The position numbers and the translations under genes were made by a program. A stretch of 64,000 bases of DNA. Source: Ephemerocybe angulata. Its lineage: Eukaryota > Basidiomycota > Agaricomycetes > Agaricales > Psathyrellaceae. The stretch's first letter is position 1; each line of letters starts with the position of its first letter. Below the pieces are notes generated by a model. It did not search any database. It had not been told where the DNA came from and worked only from the letters and a program-made list of their open reading frames with translations. Location: assembly GCA_013368325.1 (NCBI GenBank), contig JAACJK010000057.1, forward strand, positions 1,302,001 through 1,366,000, written 5' to 3'. Positions 51,892 to 63,769 of the stretch are shown piece after piece.

Positions 51892-54441
51892 ATGTCCGAC
51901 GGAGTGTACAGCAGCTTCACCTTGAGTGACGATGCAGCAGTATGTGATCCCTTCTTTGGGTGGGTTGTAATGACTGAGTTCTCCTGCAGATCGAGGCAAT
52001 CATTACTGGGATTCCTCTGTTTTGTATCGGCATCCTCTCCATTGGCGTCTTCACCTTTTTGCTTTCGTTAAAGCGAGTTGATCTGTGAGGCCCGTGTTGA
52101 ATCTGTATATCCTTTGAATGCTAACCCACACCCAGGCTTTCTGTTTACCTATTCATTTCTTCATTTCTGGCTTTCATCGCGGCGATAGTGGATCTTGGAC
52201 AAATCCTAATCAGAGGACATTCGAACGCAGTCAGCGGCACAGGTCTTGGGGGCGTTATTGGATTCATTCGAGCCCGTGAGGTTCTCCTCGCCTTGTCGCT
52301 TGGGACAGTCTTTCTGTTCTTCTGGACCTTCGTCGGACGCCGGCCCATTGGTATCGCTTCGAAGAAGGACCGTCTCTCAGCGATAACGCCCAGCAATCCA
52401 ATTCATTGCGGCAGTTGGCAACGCTGGGGATTTGTCGGCTTGGGACTCAAATGGTCCACCCTTCTCGTCTGCATTCTCGTTCCCATCCTGCAAATTGTAT
52501 GGAGGGTCGCTGGCAAGCACCACAGATACGGGAATCTCTACGTCGTCTCATCAACCCTTGAAACCACCGTTTCAGCTATCTTTATTCTTAAAATATTCCT
52601 CAACTTCTACCTGACCCCACCATGGGCTCAGCGCCAGGTGATGTTGAATCACATCGCCCCCATTGTTGCTCTCCTCATCAGCGCTGGCCTTGGTGTAGGA
52701 AACCTCGTCCTCTGTGAGTTCTACTTTCTCAGCTTGTGACGTCGTCTGACTCTTCCCACCCACTGGCAGTTGCCTTCACAGAAACCACGCTCGGTCGCTT
52801 CCTTCATGCGATCGAGGTGTATATCCTCATTGTATACTTCCTGGTTGTAACCTTCCGATTCCCCCGGCAGGAAGAACGCACGCACAAGCCCACCTCCAGT
52901 ATCGACAAACTACCCCTCCAATTTTCCGAGAAAACCGACGGAGGGCCCCAGCCTGGTGATCCTAATACTACGACCAGTCGTGAATCGGGTCTTGCTTTCC
53001 TCAGGCCCTGGAAACCCGGGCGGCGCGAATCAGCCATGTCGAAAGTATCGTCGTGGATACCTATACATCCCTTTTCTCGGGTTTATGCGACGGACGAGCC
53101 CAAGACCTCATGGTTCCAGGACAAGGAGGCGGCTATGGGACCTGCAGAGCCAAGTCTCTTGTTCACGATGGCCAAGACGCCTTCGCCTGAACCACCAGGG
53201 AGAGCGGTGACGCCAGCAGCCCTGGCCAGCAATGCGAACGACGGCGGACTCAGGCCTCCGCAGTCCGAAGGGCGACCTCTGACCGACGTTTCGCTTTCCT
53301 ACTACGCGAATGCAGGGGAATTCTCGATGGCCATTCAAGACACGTCTACAATTGGATCGGACTCTCCTATCTACGGTCTCGACGGAATCACCCAAGGGCG
53401 TCGTGAGCCTGCCGCTGCTCCCGAGTCAAATGGCGCCCAGTCCCTCACCGCGGGGCCTACACCGCGCGAAGCCCTGTCGCCTATCGAAGAGCTTCTCCAA
53501 CAACAGTCGGAACTCGATCGGTCTATAAATGTGTTACGTGGGCTTCACAATAGACAGAATAGTAGGCCAAACAACCAGGTGCCAGCGACTCAAGACGAAG
53601 AACCTGGCACTCAGTACATCACCATTCCGAAGGACAGTAGGCGCGACACCATCACCCCATCCTCCGGGCTTGGAAAGCCAATGTCTTCAGCCTCGAACCG
53701 CAGCGACTTCTCTTTGTCTGTCTTCCCTGAGCCACCGGCTGCGCCTTCTCCGGAACTGAACCCAAGGGGTATGTTGAGGCAAGATCCAGGGAGGAAAGAT
53801 CCACGGGTTGGCATGCTCCCTCTTCAGATTCCAGGATTCGACATTCTTTCGCCACTAGGAACCCCGTCTCAGTTCGGCATTACGGGGAGGTATGACTCGG
53901 CTGGGACTGCATACGATGTCACATCGTTCATTGGAGGTATGCTCATATCTACATTCTACGTGTAGAATTGTATGTTGACAATGGTGCTTTAGACTTGACA
54001 GGGCCAACCAGCGGATATACTAGCGGAAATAACATCGCTTCTAGTTCTCTGTATAAGAGCGCTGGAATGACGTTCGACGCCGACTTCATCAGGGACTCGG
54101 AGCAATCTGCCAACGTACCAGAGTCAGATAGCTCCTCCTCCTCCCCTACATCCGCCACCCGCTCACCCACCTCCACGGCCACAACCCCCACCGACAGAGG
54201 CTTAGGCAAGGCGACGATGTCAAGCTCGTTCAAAGCGCCGGGCGTTCGTGTACAGGTACCTGAACAGCCGCCCCTGGCCGCGCTTGTCACCCAGGAGCAG
54301 CCGTCGAGCCTTGCTCTGAGACCTTTCTTGTCGCGAACGGCATCAGGATCCGCTAGGATTCTGCCCCCTTCTGGCCCTCGGCAGTCGAGAGCCGATTCCC
54401 TGTCTCGAAGCCAGAGTGGAATGGCTTCTGTACGATTTTAG
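51892..54441 (+). CDS. Orphan seven-helix membrane protein with long cytoplasmic tail
   Basis: Unrecognised family. MSDGVYSSFTLSDDAAIE is followed by seven hydrophobic segments: IITGIPLFCIGILSIGVF, VYLFISSFLAFIAAIVDL, LALSLGTVFLFFWTFVG, LLVCILVPILQIVW, TTVSAIFILKIFLNFYL, APIVALLISAGLGVGNLVLF and IEVYILIVYFLVVTF. A tail of about 470 residues rich in Ser, Pro and Thr follows, ending SRSQSGMASVRF. Seven helices with a short N-terminus and a long phosphorylatable tail is a receptor-like topology, but no known GPCR signature is visible, and fungal RTA1-like or other transporters cannot be excluded. Introns near 51940-51990, 52087-52135, 52712-52768 and 53936-53988. Confidence 0.75.
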
Positions 54442-54695
54442 TCTTGTAACGATTCTGCGAACCTTCAAGCTTTCAAGCTTCAGCTTCAACCAGTGTACCA
54501 ATCTGTGTACGTAACCTTGGGACCGATGAGATACTGGTAGCCAGATAATTAAACAGTACCAGTGTATCATGATTCATGACGTAGAAATCTGAGCCTGAGC
54601 GCTTGTGAACAAAGATGATGACGTCACGAGGCGTAGCCAGGCTTGTGCCTGCACCACCGAGTTGAGAATGCTGCATCCCTGCTTGTCCATCTACC

Positions 54696-55578
54696 ATGTC
54701 GTCCTCAACGTTCCCCGACTACTATAAGATTCTTAACCTCCCTAACCGCGCTACCCAGGATGAAGTGAAGCAAGCGTATCGTAAAGAGTCGTTGAAGTGA
54801 GTGCACTCCTTGTCCAACTTGTCAAACCAATCCAAGTTAACACGACGTCGACCTTTAGAACGCACCCGGACCGACTCGTTAATGCTACGCCCGCAGAGAA
54901 GCGTGCGGCAACAGAAAAGTTCCAAGTTGGTATTTCATGGGGCGCTATGTTGAACAGGTTGGCTGAAGCTCGCGCTTGCAGGCCGTTGCAGACGCCTACT
55001 ACGTCCTTTCGGACCCCAAGAGGAGAAGAGAGTACGATGCTCTATACGGCACGAGGCGCGACAGGTCGGATGACCCTACCTCTTCGTCGAACTTCTTCTC
55101 CCAGTTTGCTGGCATGTTCGCTGGTGCGGGAGCCGGCGCAGCAAACGCGAATGGCCCTGCAGCACCCGGAGCTCAACCCGATGCTGAAGGGGTGTTCGCT
55201 GACGTCTTTGAAGAGGCATGTCACCTAACCACGACTATTCAAGAGCTATCTGCTTACACCGTTGGGTCCTTAGCTTCTGCGGCCCGAAGTCAATAGAGTC
55301 CTTCCATGGTGGAGTTGGGTCGGCACGGTCAGCGGTGCAGGCATTGGCTTCATTGTAGCCAATCTCCCAGGGGCGGTAGCAGGAGCGGTTGCTGGTAATC
55401 GACTAGGAGCCATCCGAGATGCCAAAGGGAAGTCAGTTGCTGCCGTCTTCTCTACTCTCGGCGGACAGCAGAAGGCAGACGTACGTGTCTTTCTTTCCTC
55501 ACCCGAACACACAAGAATTGATTCGATTTACAGATCTTGAGAATGCTGGCGATGAAAGTCTTGGGCTCTGCTCTTTAA
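54696..55578 (+). CDS. J-domain (DnaJ) protein with glycine-zipper-like C-terminus
   Basis: Hsp70 co-chaperone. MSSSTFPDYYKILNLPNRAT, then QDEVKQAYRKESLK and, after an intron, THPDRLVNATPAEKRAAT carry helix II and the HPD motif; AVADAYYVLSDPKRRREYD completes the J domain. A Ser/Ala/Gly-rich linker (FAGMFAGAGAGAANANG) leads to FVANLPGAVAGAVAGNRLG, a small-residue GxxxA-type segment that could insert in or associate with a membrane, and then DAKGKSVAAVFSTLGGQQKA, ending KVLGSAL. About 210 residues in five or six exons. The C-terminal segment resembles uncharacterised fungal J proteins; the client is unknown. Confidence 0.9.
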
Positions 55579-56001
55579 GCTCTAGTTCTCACTCGCCCCC
55601 TTGCCAACCCCCGTCTCCTCGATACCAGGTCCTCTTCAGATATCTGTTGCAACCTTCCTCATTGTTAATTATTGGTTCTGTGTATGTATACCTGTTGTAA
55701 TGGTGTGATTGCTTTCTGAATATAGCTACAAGTGTTTACCGGTGACAAGTTAAACGATGGGAGACCTGGACTAGGGTTGTACAATGGTTTTAACAAAACA
55801 AGATGACTGCAAAACGAAAAGGTGGATAACTGTCGATAACATGGTTTATGTCCAAGATTAAGAGGAAGGTAGTAGTGCTCCATGGAACTTTTACGAGCGT
55901 AAACCAGATTTAGAAGATGAAGCTTCGAAGGAGAGAAAGCGGTACTTTTGGAGCGAGGTTACGAACGGCAAACGCCGCCGCGAGGCTACGGGCGCTAGCT
56001 T
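55579..56001. other. Convergent 3' region
   Basis: 423 bp between the stop codons of the J-domain gene and the next minus-strand gene. AT-rich in the middle; no gene recognised. Confidence 0.45.
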
Positions 56002-57134
56002 CTAGCGCCACAAATCACCAGCATCGCAGGCATTGACATCATCGTCTCCTGGTTGTCTCAACGCGTTGTAGTCATTTAAACCTCCGGCTCCGCCAGCTAA
56101 TGCTAGGGCAAGGGCTTCGATTATCTTTTCGGACTCATCTGAAGCTGGAGGCCGGGAGCCAAACGAAGTGGCACCGGTAGGTGCGGAATGAGGCAGCCCT
56201 AGCAGTGATTGGCTTGGTAGAGGAGTGGCGGGGGGAGATGAGCTGAGTGGCGAGGAGGAAGGGAATTGCGTATATGGACTGTCCGTATGCGAAGGGTGGC
56301 ATCCAGGTTGAACGAAGGTTGAATTGAATGGATGATGGATAGAGGGTGTGGGATTGTCATGTTGGTAGTGGGTTCCGTCCATGGTAATATCCGGTGCGTG
56401 GTGGGGACTAGACCTAGTGGAAGGTTCTCCAGAATATATGTGGATCTCGTCGTCGTCATCCTCAGACATATCTGAGTGGTATGGGTGTGACGGTGCTGGG
56501 GATCCATGTGTGCGTATTGACCGCCCTCGGTCACTTCCATTGAGATCGTTCGTCCGTAGGTATTCGTGTTCTCGCATGCGGCGTATGAGACCTTCCCCGT
56601 TTTCTTCAACACTCCTTTCGAGCTCGTAGAAAGCGTTCGATCGAAGTCGACGAAGGTTGTCGAGATTTGGAGAGTCTGAAATCTCCATGAACGAATTACT
56701 GGCAGAAGTACACCAGGTCCGCTCCCTCTTCTTCCCCTTTCCCATGGGCAGCCCGAAATCGTCGGATGACACTGCGAAGCTCGAGTCCGATGGACTCAGA
56801 GAGGATTGAGGGAATGCGTTGAAACTAGAAGACTGCAAGATCCGAGGGAGACTGCCTGTGTAAAATATGCTGAATGAGCACCACCGCCACATCTAAGCCG
56901 GTAATCGGAGCACTTACCTGAGCCAGCAGATAGACCCCGTCTCCGACGCTTTCCTCGCCTACAGTCGTCCGTATTCCATCTGCAAGCCTCTCCCAACGGA
57001 CTTGCAAACTGTTGTGGATATGCGCGTTTCATCGAAACCTTCCGCGCGATATGTGGCAACGACGAGGAGGACGATGAAAAGGGGCCCGAGGAATGGGATC
57101 TTCTGCGTCGATTTTGAGCTCTGATAGTGGACAT
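56002..57134 (-). CDS. Serine-rich protein with short conserved helix, function unknown
   Basis: No family recognised. The start MSTIRAQNRRRRSHSSGPF is very basic and followed by poly-Ser. After an intron near 56860-56920 the second exon is a single long frame: SFNAFPQSSLSPSDSSFAVS, a basic patch (GKGKKRERTW), and a predicted helix LRRLRSNAFYELERSVEENG followed by LIRRMREHEYLR, the only part that looks constrained. An acidic run (SEDDDDEIHIYSG) and a long Ser/Pro/His-rich region follow; the end has EKIIEALALALAGGAGGLND. The double basic segments suggest nuclear location. The first exon's exact donor is uncertain. Confidence 0.6.
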
Positions 57135-57283
57135 ATCTCCACCAGAGGCTAAGTATATGCGTGTTGGAGGATAAAGAGAGGCGAGATGTTAATGGAGGCA
57201 ATTTATTGAGCGGACGCGCTCTCTAAATATGGCAATCAAATATTTGTCAGCCGGATCGCTGCGACATCAGTCGCCCTTTTCCG

Positions 57284-60208
57284 TCACACAATCTCCGCGC
57301 TCCCATTGGTCTCCGACATGCACCTAGCCACCATCCTTCCATATCCCATCTCTCGGAAATATACAAGCACGATGTTTGGGGCCTATTAATTGTCAATATT
57401 CGTCCACAGCGTTTCAGGGGTTTCCTTACAGCTTGTATTTCTTCCCGTGAACCACCATCAACCAGTCGGCTCAAGAGGGCGCTTCCACATTTGCTGAGCT
57501 GTTCTCGCAGTGCAGAGCTGTACTCATCCGGTGCATCCTCCTCCATAATTACACGGAGGCTTTCAATGAAGCTCATAGACCACGGAGAGGATAAAGCGAC
57601 GCGTTCTTCGCGAATTAATTCACTGATATGATATGGAGGCAAACTTGACTTACCGACCAAGGGGCTCGATGTGATGGCTTTGTAGAGTGCGTGGCATACA
57701 GCCGAGGATACAACCAAGGCTAAAGGCCTCTCTTCGCAAAGGTAATTCCCAGTCAGTATCAGGGAAAGGGCGGTCCGCAAGTAGTCCCAAGCTGAGATCA
57801 AGATGGCGGGATTTTTGGTGCCATTGCTCTGCAGCAAAAACATGGAGATCGCAGCTGATCGAGGGACGAAAGGGAATTCAATGGATGAGCACGAGGTTAC
57901 ATAGTTGACTCACATGCACAAGTTAGGTCCTGATAGTCCTGCACAGCATCTAAGATTAAACATTCCAGGGCTTTCTTTTGCTTTTTTGCCAGGTCTGGCA
58001 ATATCAGTGACGCGACCGAGATCAACGAGGAGCGAAAGTGGCCAACATCTTCTGAGCCACTGTAGCTTTTCAGGTAGCGCAGTGCTCGGGAAATAAGCAA
58101 CTCGCCCGTGAAAAGGGTTTTAGTGGTTGGATCGGTGTGCCACAGAAAGAGGACAAATTGAAGGACGAGCTCGACCCCTCTAAGGAGGTCGTCGGTGACT
58201 TGTATTTCATCTTCTCTCGATGAGCCCTCTATGACTGAAGAAGGTTAATTAGGGAGCGAGAAAGCACACGAAGGTTAAATGATACCTTTATCCAGTCGAC
58301 TCAAAAAGTCCACTTTGTTCGTAACAATAAATTCTTTCATATAAGTTTTCATCAGGGACGCAGGTACAAGCAAGAGGGCCTCCAAGATCAATTCCTGGGC
58401 TGGTACCGTGAGCGCACAGACTTGCCGGAAATATGGTAAACACGTACCACACATCTCTTCCTCACTATCTCCGACATAGCAGAAAAGACCAAGTATGCAT
58501 TCACAGCAGGCCATGATAGTTCCGTGCACGATGTGCTTGGCAGAGTAGTACGATCGCAGGAGAGTGATAAAGGAGACCGTGCACTTTGTTAAAATAGTTA
58601 CTACTGCCGTGCCATGGGGCGACCAGGTGTCATATTGCGTTGGGACGCATATCAGCCGGCTCAAAGAGCGATAGAGCTCCTGTGTTCTGATGAGGTGCTG
58701 TGCAGGACCGGGAGATGCTTCGACCAACCAATATTATGTTTCCATACGCGCCGGCGTTTTGTTGCAGTGCTAGGTCGAAGTTGATTGAGGGTTGCTTGAC
58801 TATGGCTGACAGGCCGTCGATATGAAACATCCAATTAGCAGTCTTGGACAATGGTCAACAATATTATGGTTGTTGATCGCAGCGAAAAGGCGCACCAGGA
58901 AGACGATATGCTCAGAGTCTGCGGCTCGTTGGTCTTGCCAGATATTCCAAGTCCAAGGAAGGACACTGCCCCACCGAAGGAGCAGATTTTGTGGCGACGT
59001 CAGATTCTTCAGTGGGACGCAAGGTTCGCCAACAGGATAGCCAGTGATTGAGATAATGAGTTCAAGCAGAAACCCAAAGCTTCGAGGGCGCAAAGTTGGT
59101 ATTGCGTCGTACGCTGCGCCTTCTGCAACGACAGTATATACCGTCTATATACTATTCAAGAAAGGAAGTGCGCAGTGAAGATTATAGGGACTCACTGCAA
59201 AGAGACAAATGAACATGGCCACTGTGATTTCGTCGCTTGGAGAGTTTGTGCTTGTGATGAGGAAGGACCTTCGATTCAACGCTCCATCGATGCAATCATA
59301 TAGACATTTGAGCAGAGGGTCGTACGTCGACCTGGGATAAAAAATCAGTCATGACTCGGCCTACTGAAAGTTATCCATACCCGGGCGGTTGTTCGTGTCC
59401 GAGTTGTGGACTAAGAACATACGCTGCGAAAAGGAATTGCAGCGAACACCGCTGCGTAGCGGGAGAAGAGTTCTTTGAACTTAGTATCGAAGGCAAAGTT
59501 TGCCAATCTTGGGATGGAGGGTAGAATTTGTCAGGTTTCCTCGGGAGAAATGACTTGAAGACATACCCTGCAGCTTTTTGATAGATTCATACAACCCCTT
59601 TTCTTGGACGTGTTGAAGAGTTGGCATTGGCTGACTGAGACGATGACTCTTGCCAGTGATGAGTAACGCAGTGGCCGATACTAGTTGCATCAAGGTACAG
59701 TTTGTAAGCTCGTGTGTTTCCGCTTCTTCGAGATCTTTTTCGTCAAATGCTGCTCGCTGCTTGAATAGGCGGGCAAGGAAGCTGGCACGAGCTACGAAGG
59801 CTAAGTCCTGACCGGCGATGGTGAGGATGAAGGCTTACTGATGAGCCCAAAAATGAACAGCTTGTTGTCGTCGAGTTGATTAGAGCCTTCGAGCAATGAG
59901 ATATCCTCCAGAACTGAAGCAAGAAATCCAGAAACGATGTCAATATGTTCCCTGCTCCTCGGGGAACTCGAGGCCTATTTGGCAAGCATTTCAGGAATGG
60001 AGTAAAGTTAATGAGACTCTCGGGTACTCACTGGCGTTGGAGCTTCTTCGTCTATGCCTTTGTCGATGTCGTGTATTGCGGACAGCACATCCCTGTAAAG
60101 GTCAGTTTTCTCCTTCTGTCGGGTAGCCCGGACAGTAGAACGTGAGCTCTGGTCAAAGGAGTTACTTTCAAAGCAAGGCTCAGACTCGGTGTCGCTGCTT
60201 TGACTCAT
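57284..60208 (-). CDS. Large alpha-helical protein, function unknown
   Basis: A multi-exon gene of about 3 kb; I do not recognise its family. It starts MSQSSDTESEPCFESNSFDQ, a disordered acidic N-terminus, then a series of leucine-rich helical segments resembling HEAT or ARM repeats: LMQLVSATALLITGKSHRL, SSYDPLLKCLYDCIDGAL-type exons near 59220-59330, FLLELIISITGYPVGE, VFLVRLFAAINNHNIVDHCP, IMACCECILGLFCYVGDSE, LILEALLLVPASLMKTYM and LISRALRYLKSYSGSEDVGH. Using an intron with donor GTAAGG near 57430 the end reads IVLVYFREMGYGRMVARCM and stops at 57284; without it the frame runs to 57247. Exon borders are approximate. Helical-repeat proteins of this kind are often scaffolds, but no partner is indicated. 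Confidence 0.6.
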
Positions 60209-60337
60209 CGTACGGAGAAAAGGGCGATAGATGATGAGGTGGTCACAAAAGTGACTCGGTCACTCGACTGACACAGTTGGGAAGTTCGATGTCCAAATTG
60301 GTGGGCTTCTGGTGACAGCAGTTTATTCTTGACGTGC

Positions 60338-61290
60338 CTACAGTCCTTCGATGTTATTGATAAAGCTCGTAAGGCTACTTTTACATTGCAGTGGCTCGTC
60401 GCTGGTCGAAAAGACTGATTCGAATGTTGCACCAGATGTATCCGTCTGCGAATGAAGGGACGAACATTAAGCGCGCGCTGTTTGAAGGGAAAACTAGCAC
60501 GTACAGATACATCGCAGAATTCTAGTGGTTCCCAAGATTCATCCTCCTCGTTACGCAGCATTTGCAGCATTTCTCTTCGCACGACGGACATTCCAGCCTG
60601 ACCGGATTTATCGTCGGTGCGTTTTGCAGTGACTGACACTTCTCTTGCTTCACCCATCGGTTTCTTCTCTTTCTTCACAACAGGGACCGGATTAGGGTCA
60701 TCGGGGTCTGGAGGTGGGCCGTCGTCAGAGTCTGAGTCATTTCCACCCCCTCGTCGGTTTTTCCGGGACAAGAGATCTAAGTATGTGAGGGATGGTCGGA
60801 ATTGGTGAGTTTCCGTTACTGGGTGCAAGTGCAGTCTGCCTGTAGAGGGGAAGCCATTGATGTCAGTATAGCGCCCCATGAGAAAGAAAGTTCCCGGACC
60901 ATCCCTGACAATCCCAAGCATATAGGTGTTGTGATGTGGGATCTCTTCGCTCCGAAGTCGAATCTCGCTCAACCGAGGCTCCTCCCCCTCCTTGAGTTTT
61001 ATCTTTGGCTCCTGATTCTTTTCGCGGTCATCGTCCACGCGAGCAGAACCTAATTCTTTTGATTTTTCGGCATTCCAGACTTCTGGCCTGGTGTCCGCGG
61101 GGACGTGGATCTCCAGTCTTCTGGCATTGGGTCGAATCCTCGCCGCGATTCGTTTCCCACTTCGAAGGGCTGAAGGTGGTGTCTCGAGTGGTCGAGTAAG
61201 CAGCGGAAACTGGTGCAGCTGGACGTCAGAACCCAGGTGGTGGGTCAGGTGTATGGGAAGAGAGGTAATAAGTTCGTCCTCGACGTCCAT
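60338..61290 (-). CDS. RPC37: RNA polymerase III subunit RPC5 (Rpc37, Sin-domain)
   Basis: Subunit of the Rpc37-Rpc53 heterodimer of RNA polymerase III, acting in initiation and termination. Exons 61290-60505 and 60445-60338 give 298 codons including the stop. Family features: a start with MDVEDELITSLPIHLTHHLG, LHQFPLLTRPLETPP, LEIHVPADTRPEVWN and MLGIVRDGPGTFFLMGRYTD-type dimerisation segment, then HPVTETHQFRPSLTYLDLL. The middle is acidic and Pro-rich (GPPPDPDDPNPVP). The end has SWEPLEFCDVS spliced to TDTSGATFESVFSTSD, and ECKSS-like LTSFINNIEGL. The size, about 297 residues, matches fungal Rpc37. It is 129 bp upstream of the large helical gene on the same strand. Confidence 0.88.
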
Positions 61291-61676
61291 TTTGAAGGTG
61301 CATGCCCAGACAGCTCCGAGCCGTTCGGGCCTCTCAATTGATTGCTACCATGTGACTTTTCGTGGGAAACTCAAAGAGGCGCCCGGAACCACCGGACCGT
61401 TTAAGCAGCGCGCGGAGCGATTCTGAAGCTGAGCCATCTCAAGGCCTCCCAGCTTTTCGGAGTCGAGAGCAAAGTGCATATAACGGATCGGCGTACAAAT
61501 ACAGTGTAAATGATTTCAGAGCTTGACCCCAGAAACCTAGAAATCGTAGACTACATAAAGTGGATAAAACGAGAAGATCACCCGGGATGCTATGAGATAT
61601 GCAGATGGAATAAATACCCAAGTGAGACGTAACACTGTTTGTTTAGCCCAAAGTCTTTTCCTAAGCAGATTCGAGC
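61291..61676. other. Interval between RPC5 start and membrane-protein stop
   Basis: 386 bp with the RPC5 promoter and the 3' end of the next minus-strand gene. No gene or repeat recognised. Confidence 0.45.
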
Positions 61677-63769
61677 TCAAATTCGATTGGGAATGGACAA
61701 CGACTGCCACGACACATTGCGCTGCAACGGCGGTGCCCTCTCGAATTCGTACTCCTGGGGGTTACTTTCTGGAGTGACGTTACGAACCGAAAGAAGAATC
61801 GGAGATCGTGTCGGGGGAGGTGGTACAATGGTCCCAAACTGCCAAGAACGTCGATCTTGGTCCAGTGGCCGAATGTCGCTGTAAGGATCATTTGGGTTGC
61901 CTCCGTACTGTTTGGCCATATTTCTGCTCTTCGTTGTTACGACAGAGGGAGTCCGTGTCCGAGTAGCCCTTCGGCTATTGGGATACGCAGAGTACGACGC
62001 AGCACGTACTGTGCGTGATGATGCTGATTGCTGGATCCAGGATTCTCTTTCGTGACGATGCACAACACGACCGAAGCTGTGGACAGTGAGCAAGGATATG
62101 ACGGCCCCTAGAATAGCTTCAGTTAACTACTGCCTGTGAGATGGTTGACGCGAGAGCTCACAGTTCAGCGCAATCCAGCCTGTGACACTTAATGAGGTCT
62201 TGAAGTTGAGCCCTATGACAGCCAAAACCGCGACGACAACACAGGTCGAAGTGATGAACGTGGTGTAGAAGAGCTTCGACAATGATCAGCCAGTATCTCA
62301 ACAGGTTCAGCGCTTGTCAGCTCACCTCATCTTTAACCACTTTACGGAAGAGAGACATGCGAGGAAACATCCGGCTAAATCGACTACCCACAGAGAGTGC
62401 AGGGGAATTGCGACCCCGCAACCTCACAGCGTTCACGTTAAAAGCATCCGTGAGATCGGTAGTAGCCTGCTGATCTTTGGGCTCATACGATGGTTGGTCG
62501 TATGGTCGTTGCCGGCGGCGCTTCGAGGCAGCTTGTCCATTCTGTGGGGTTGTATCGTCCGCTTTCTCATCCTGGTTTATAGGATTGGTACCATCTCCTC
62601 CTGGAACATGATCCCACCAGCCTCGACTTTGTGGCTTTGAGTCGTCTTCTACTGGAGGCATTTGAATCGGTAAGTCGTCCATAGAAAGGCGAACAGAGAT
62701 TCGCCCCCGAGATGCAGGTGATCCCCGAGATTTAAAACACACATAGACGACTTGAAAGACGTTTCAGGCCACAGGGAGAGTGATTGGAGACAGAAACTCA
62801 CAGCATAAGCAGATGACCAACGACTGGAAGAACTGTATGGTGACGAAGAATCGCGTGAACCGTAGGCTACCGGCTTGGATGCAGCTACCTGGGAGACGTT
62901 AGCGAGTTCTCTGCGACCAAGGCTAGATTTCCACTCACCGGTTAACCGACGCGCGCCTTTCGTGACAATAGTGTCGAGAATCACGAATACAAAAGCAGCC
63001 ACTTGGAGAAGGCCCAAAAAGACAAGTAAGATGCGAGGGTTTTCAAGGCACTTGTACGCCTTGATCCCTAGAATGCCGGTTATCTAATAGACGGGTTCAG
63101 CAACTTCACAACGGTGACTTGGTAGGGTAGTGTACACACCAACAAACCCAATGAGATGGCGGCAGAAATGTAGGATACATGTACAACACTAAAGGACTAT
63201 CAGTGCAGCCCCAAAAAGGATTTAGGGTGTGCTCACGCAGTGCAATTGACCCGCTGAATGAAGTATGAGAGAATAACCGGGAACAGACTCAACGGACCAA
63301 ACAATTGGCTAGCCAGCAGCACATAAAAGAGGGTTTTCTTCTTGACTTTTCCTCGCCTGACATAGTCAAATGACACGTATATGTTTCGCAGAAAGACTGC
63401 CGCCAGGCATCCGATAATAAGCAAGCTTAGATGTGCACTCTGGAGATCTTCGTCGAATGGTGGCGAGATCAGGGATCCGTCGGGTAATGCGCGGTACTCT
63501 GCTCGGAACGACTCGATAGGTATTGAAGGATAATAGGCGCCATATTTCACTATCACGGCCGTCGAGACTTGGAAGACAACTTCGTTGCACGGTGTAGGGA
63601 TGCTTGGGATTCCAACCTGGACAAAGTTGTCGTTCGGCCTGTCAATCGGAGTCTCGGTCGGGAATATCGTAGGGGCGATCGTATCCGAAGGCTCCTCCTC
63701 GGTCGGCGATGGATGAGTGGAGGTCGGGGAGGGGGATGTGGGGGTTGGTGTCAAGGGCGCTCCAGCCAT
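61677..63769 (-). CDS. Second orphan multi-pass (about seven-helix) membrane protein
   Basis: Unrecognised family. The ATG at 63769 starts MAGAPLTPTPTSPSPTSTH, a Ser/Thr/Pro-rich N-terminus of about 120 residues, probably extracellular. Hydrophobic segments in order: LSLLIIGCLAAVFLRNIYV, LFYVLLASQLFGPLSLFPVI, VSYISAAISLGLLITGILG, ILLVFLGLLQVAAFVFVILD, FFVTIQFFQSLVICLC, FYTTFITSTCVVVAVLAVIG and GWIALN leading to AVISLLTVHSFG. Between the fifth and sixth lies a loop of about 130 residues, polar and basic (KRRRQRPYDQ, FRKVVKDE). The tail is Ser/Arg-rich and ends QSLSIPNRI. The large loop before helix 6 gives it a receptor-like layout, but this is topology only. At least six exons, borders approximate. 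Confidence 0.7.

Noticed and set aside
57284..60208. N-terminal part of an ATR/ATM-type PI3K-like kinase
   Set aside because: Helical repeats are compatible, but no FAT or kinase domain follows and I could not align any specific segment.
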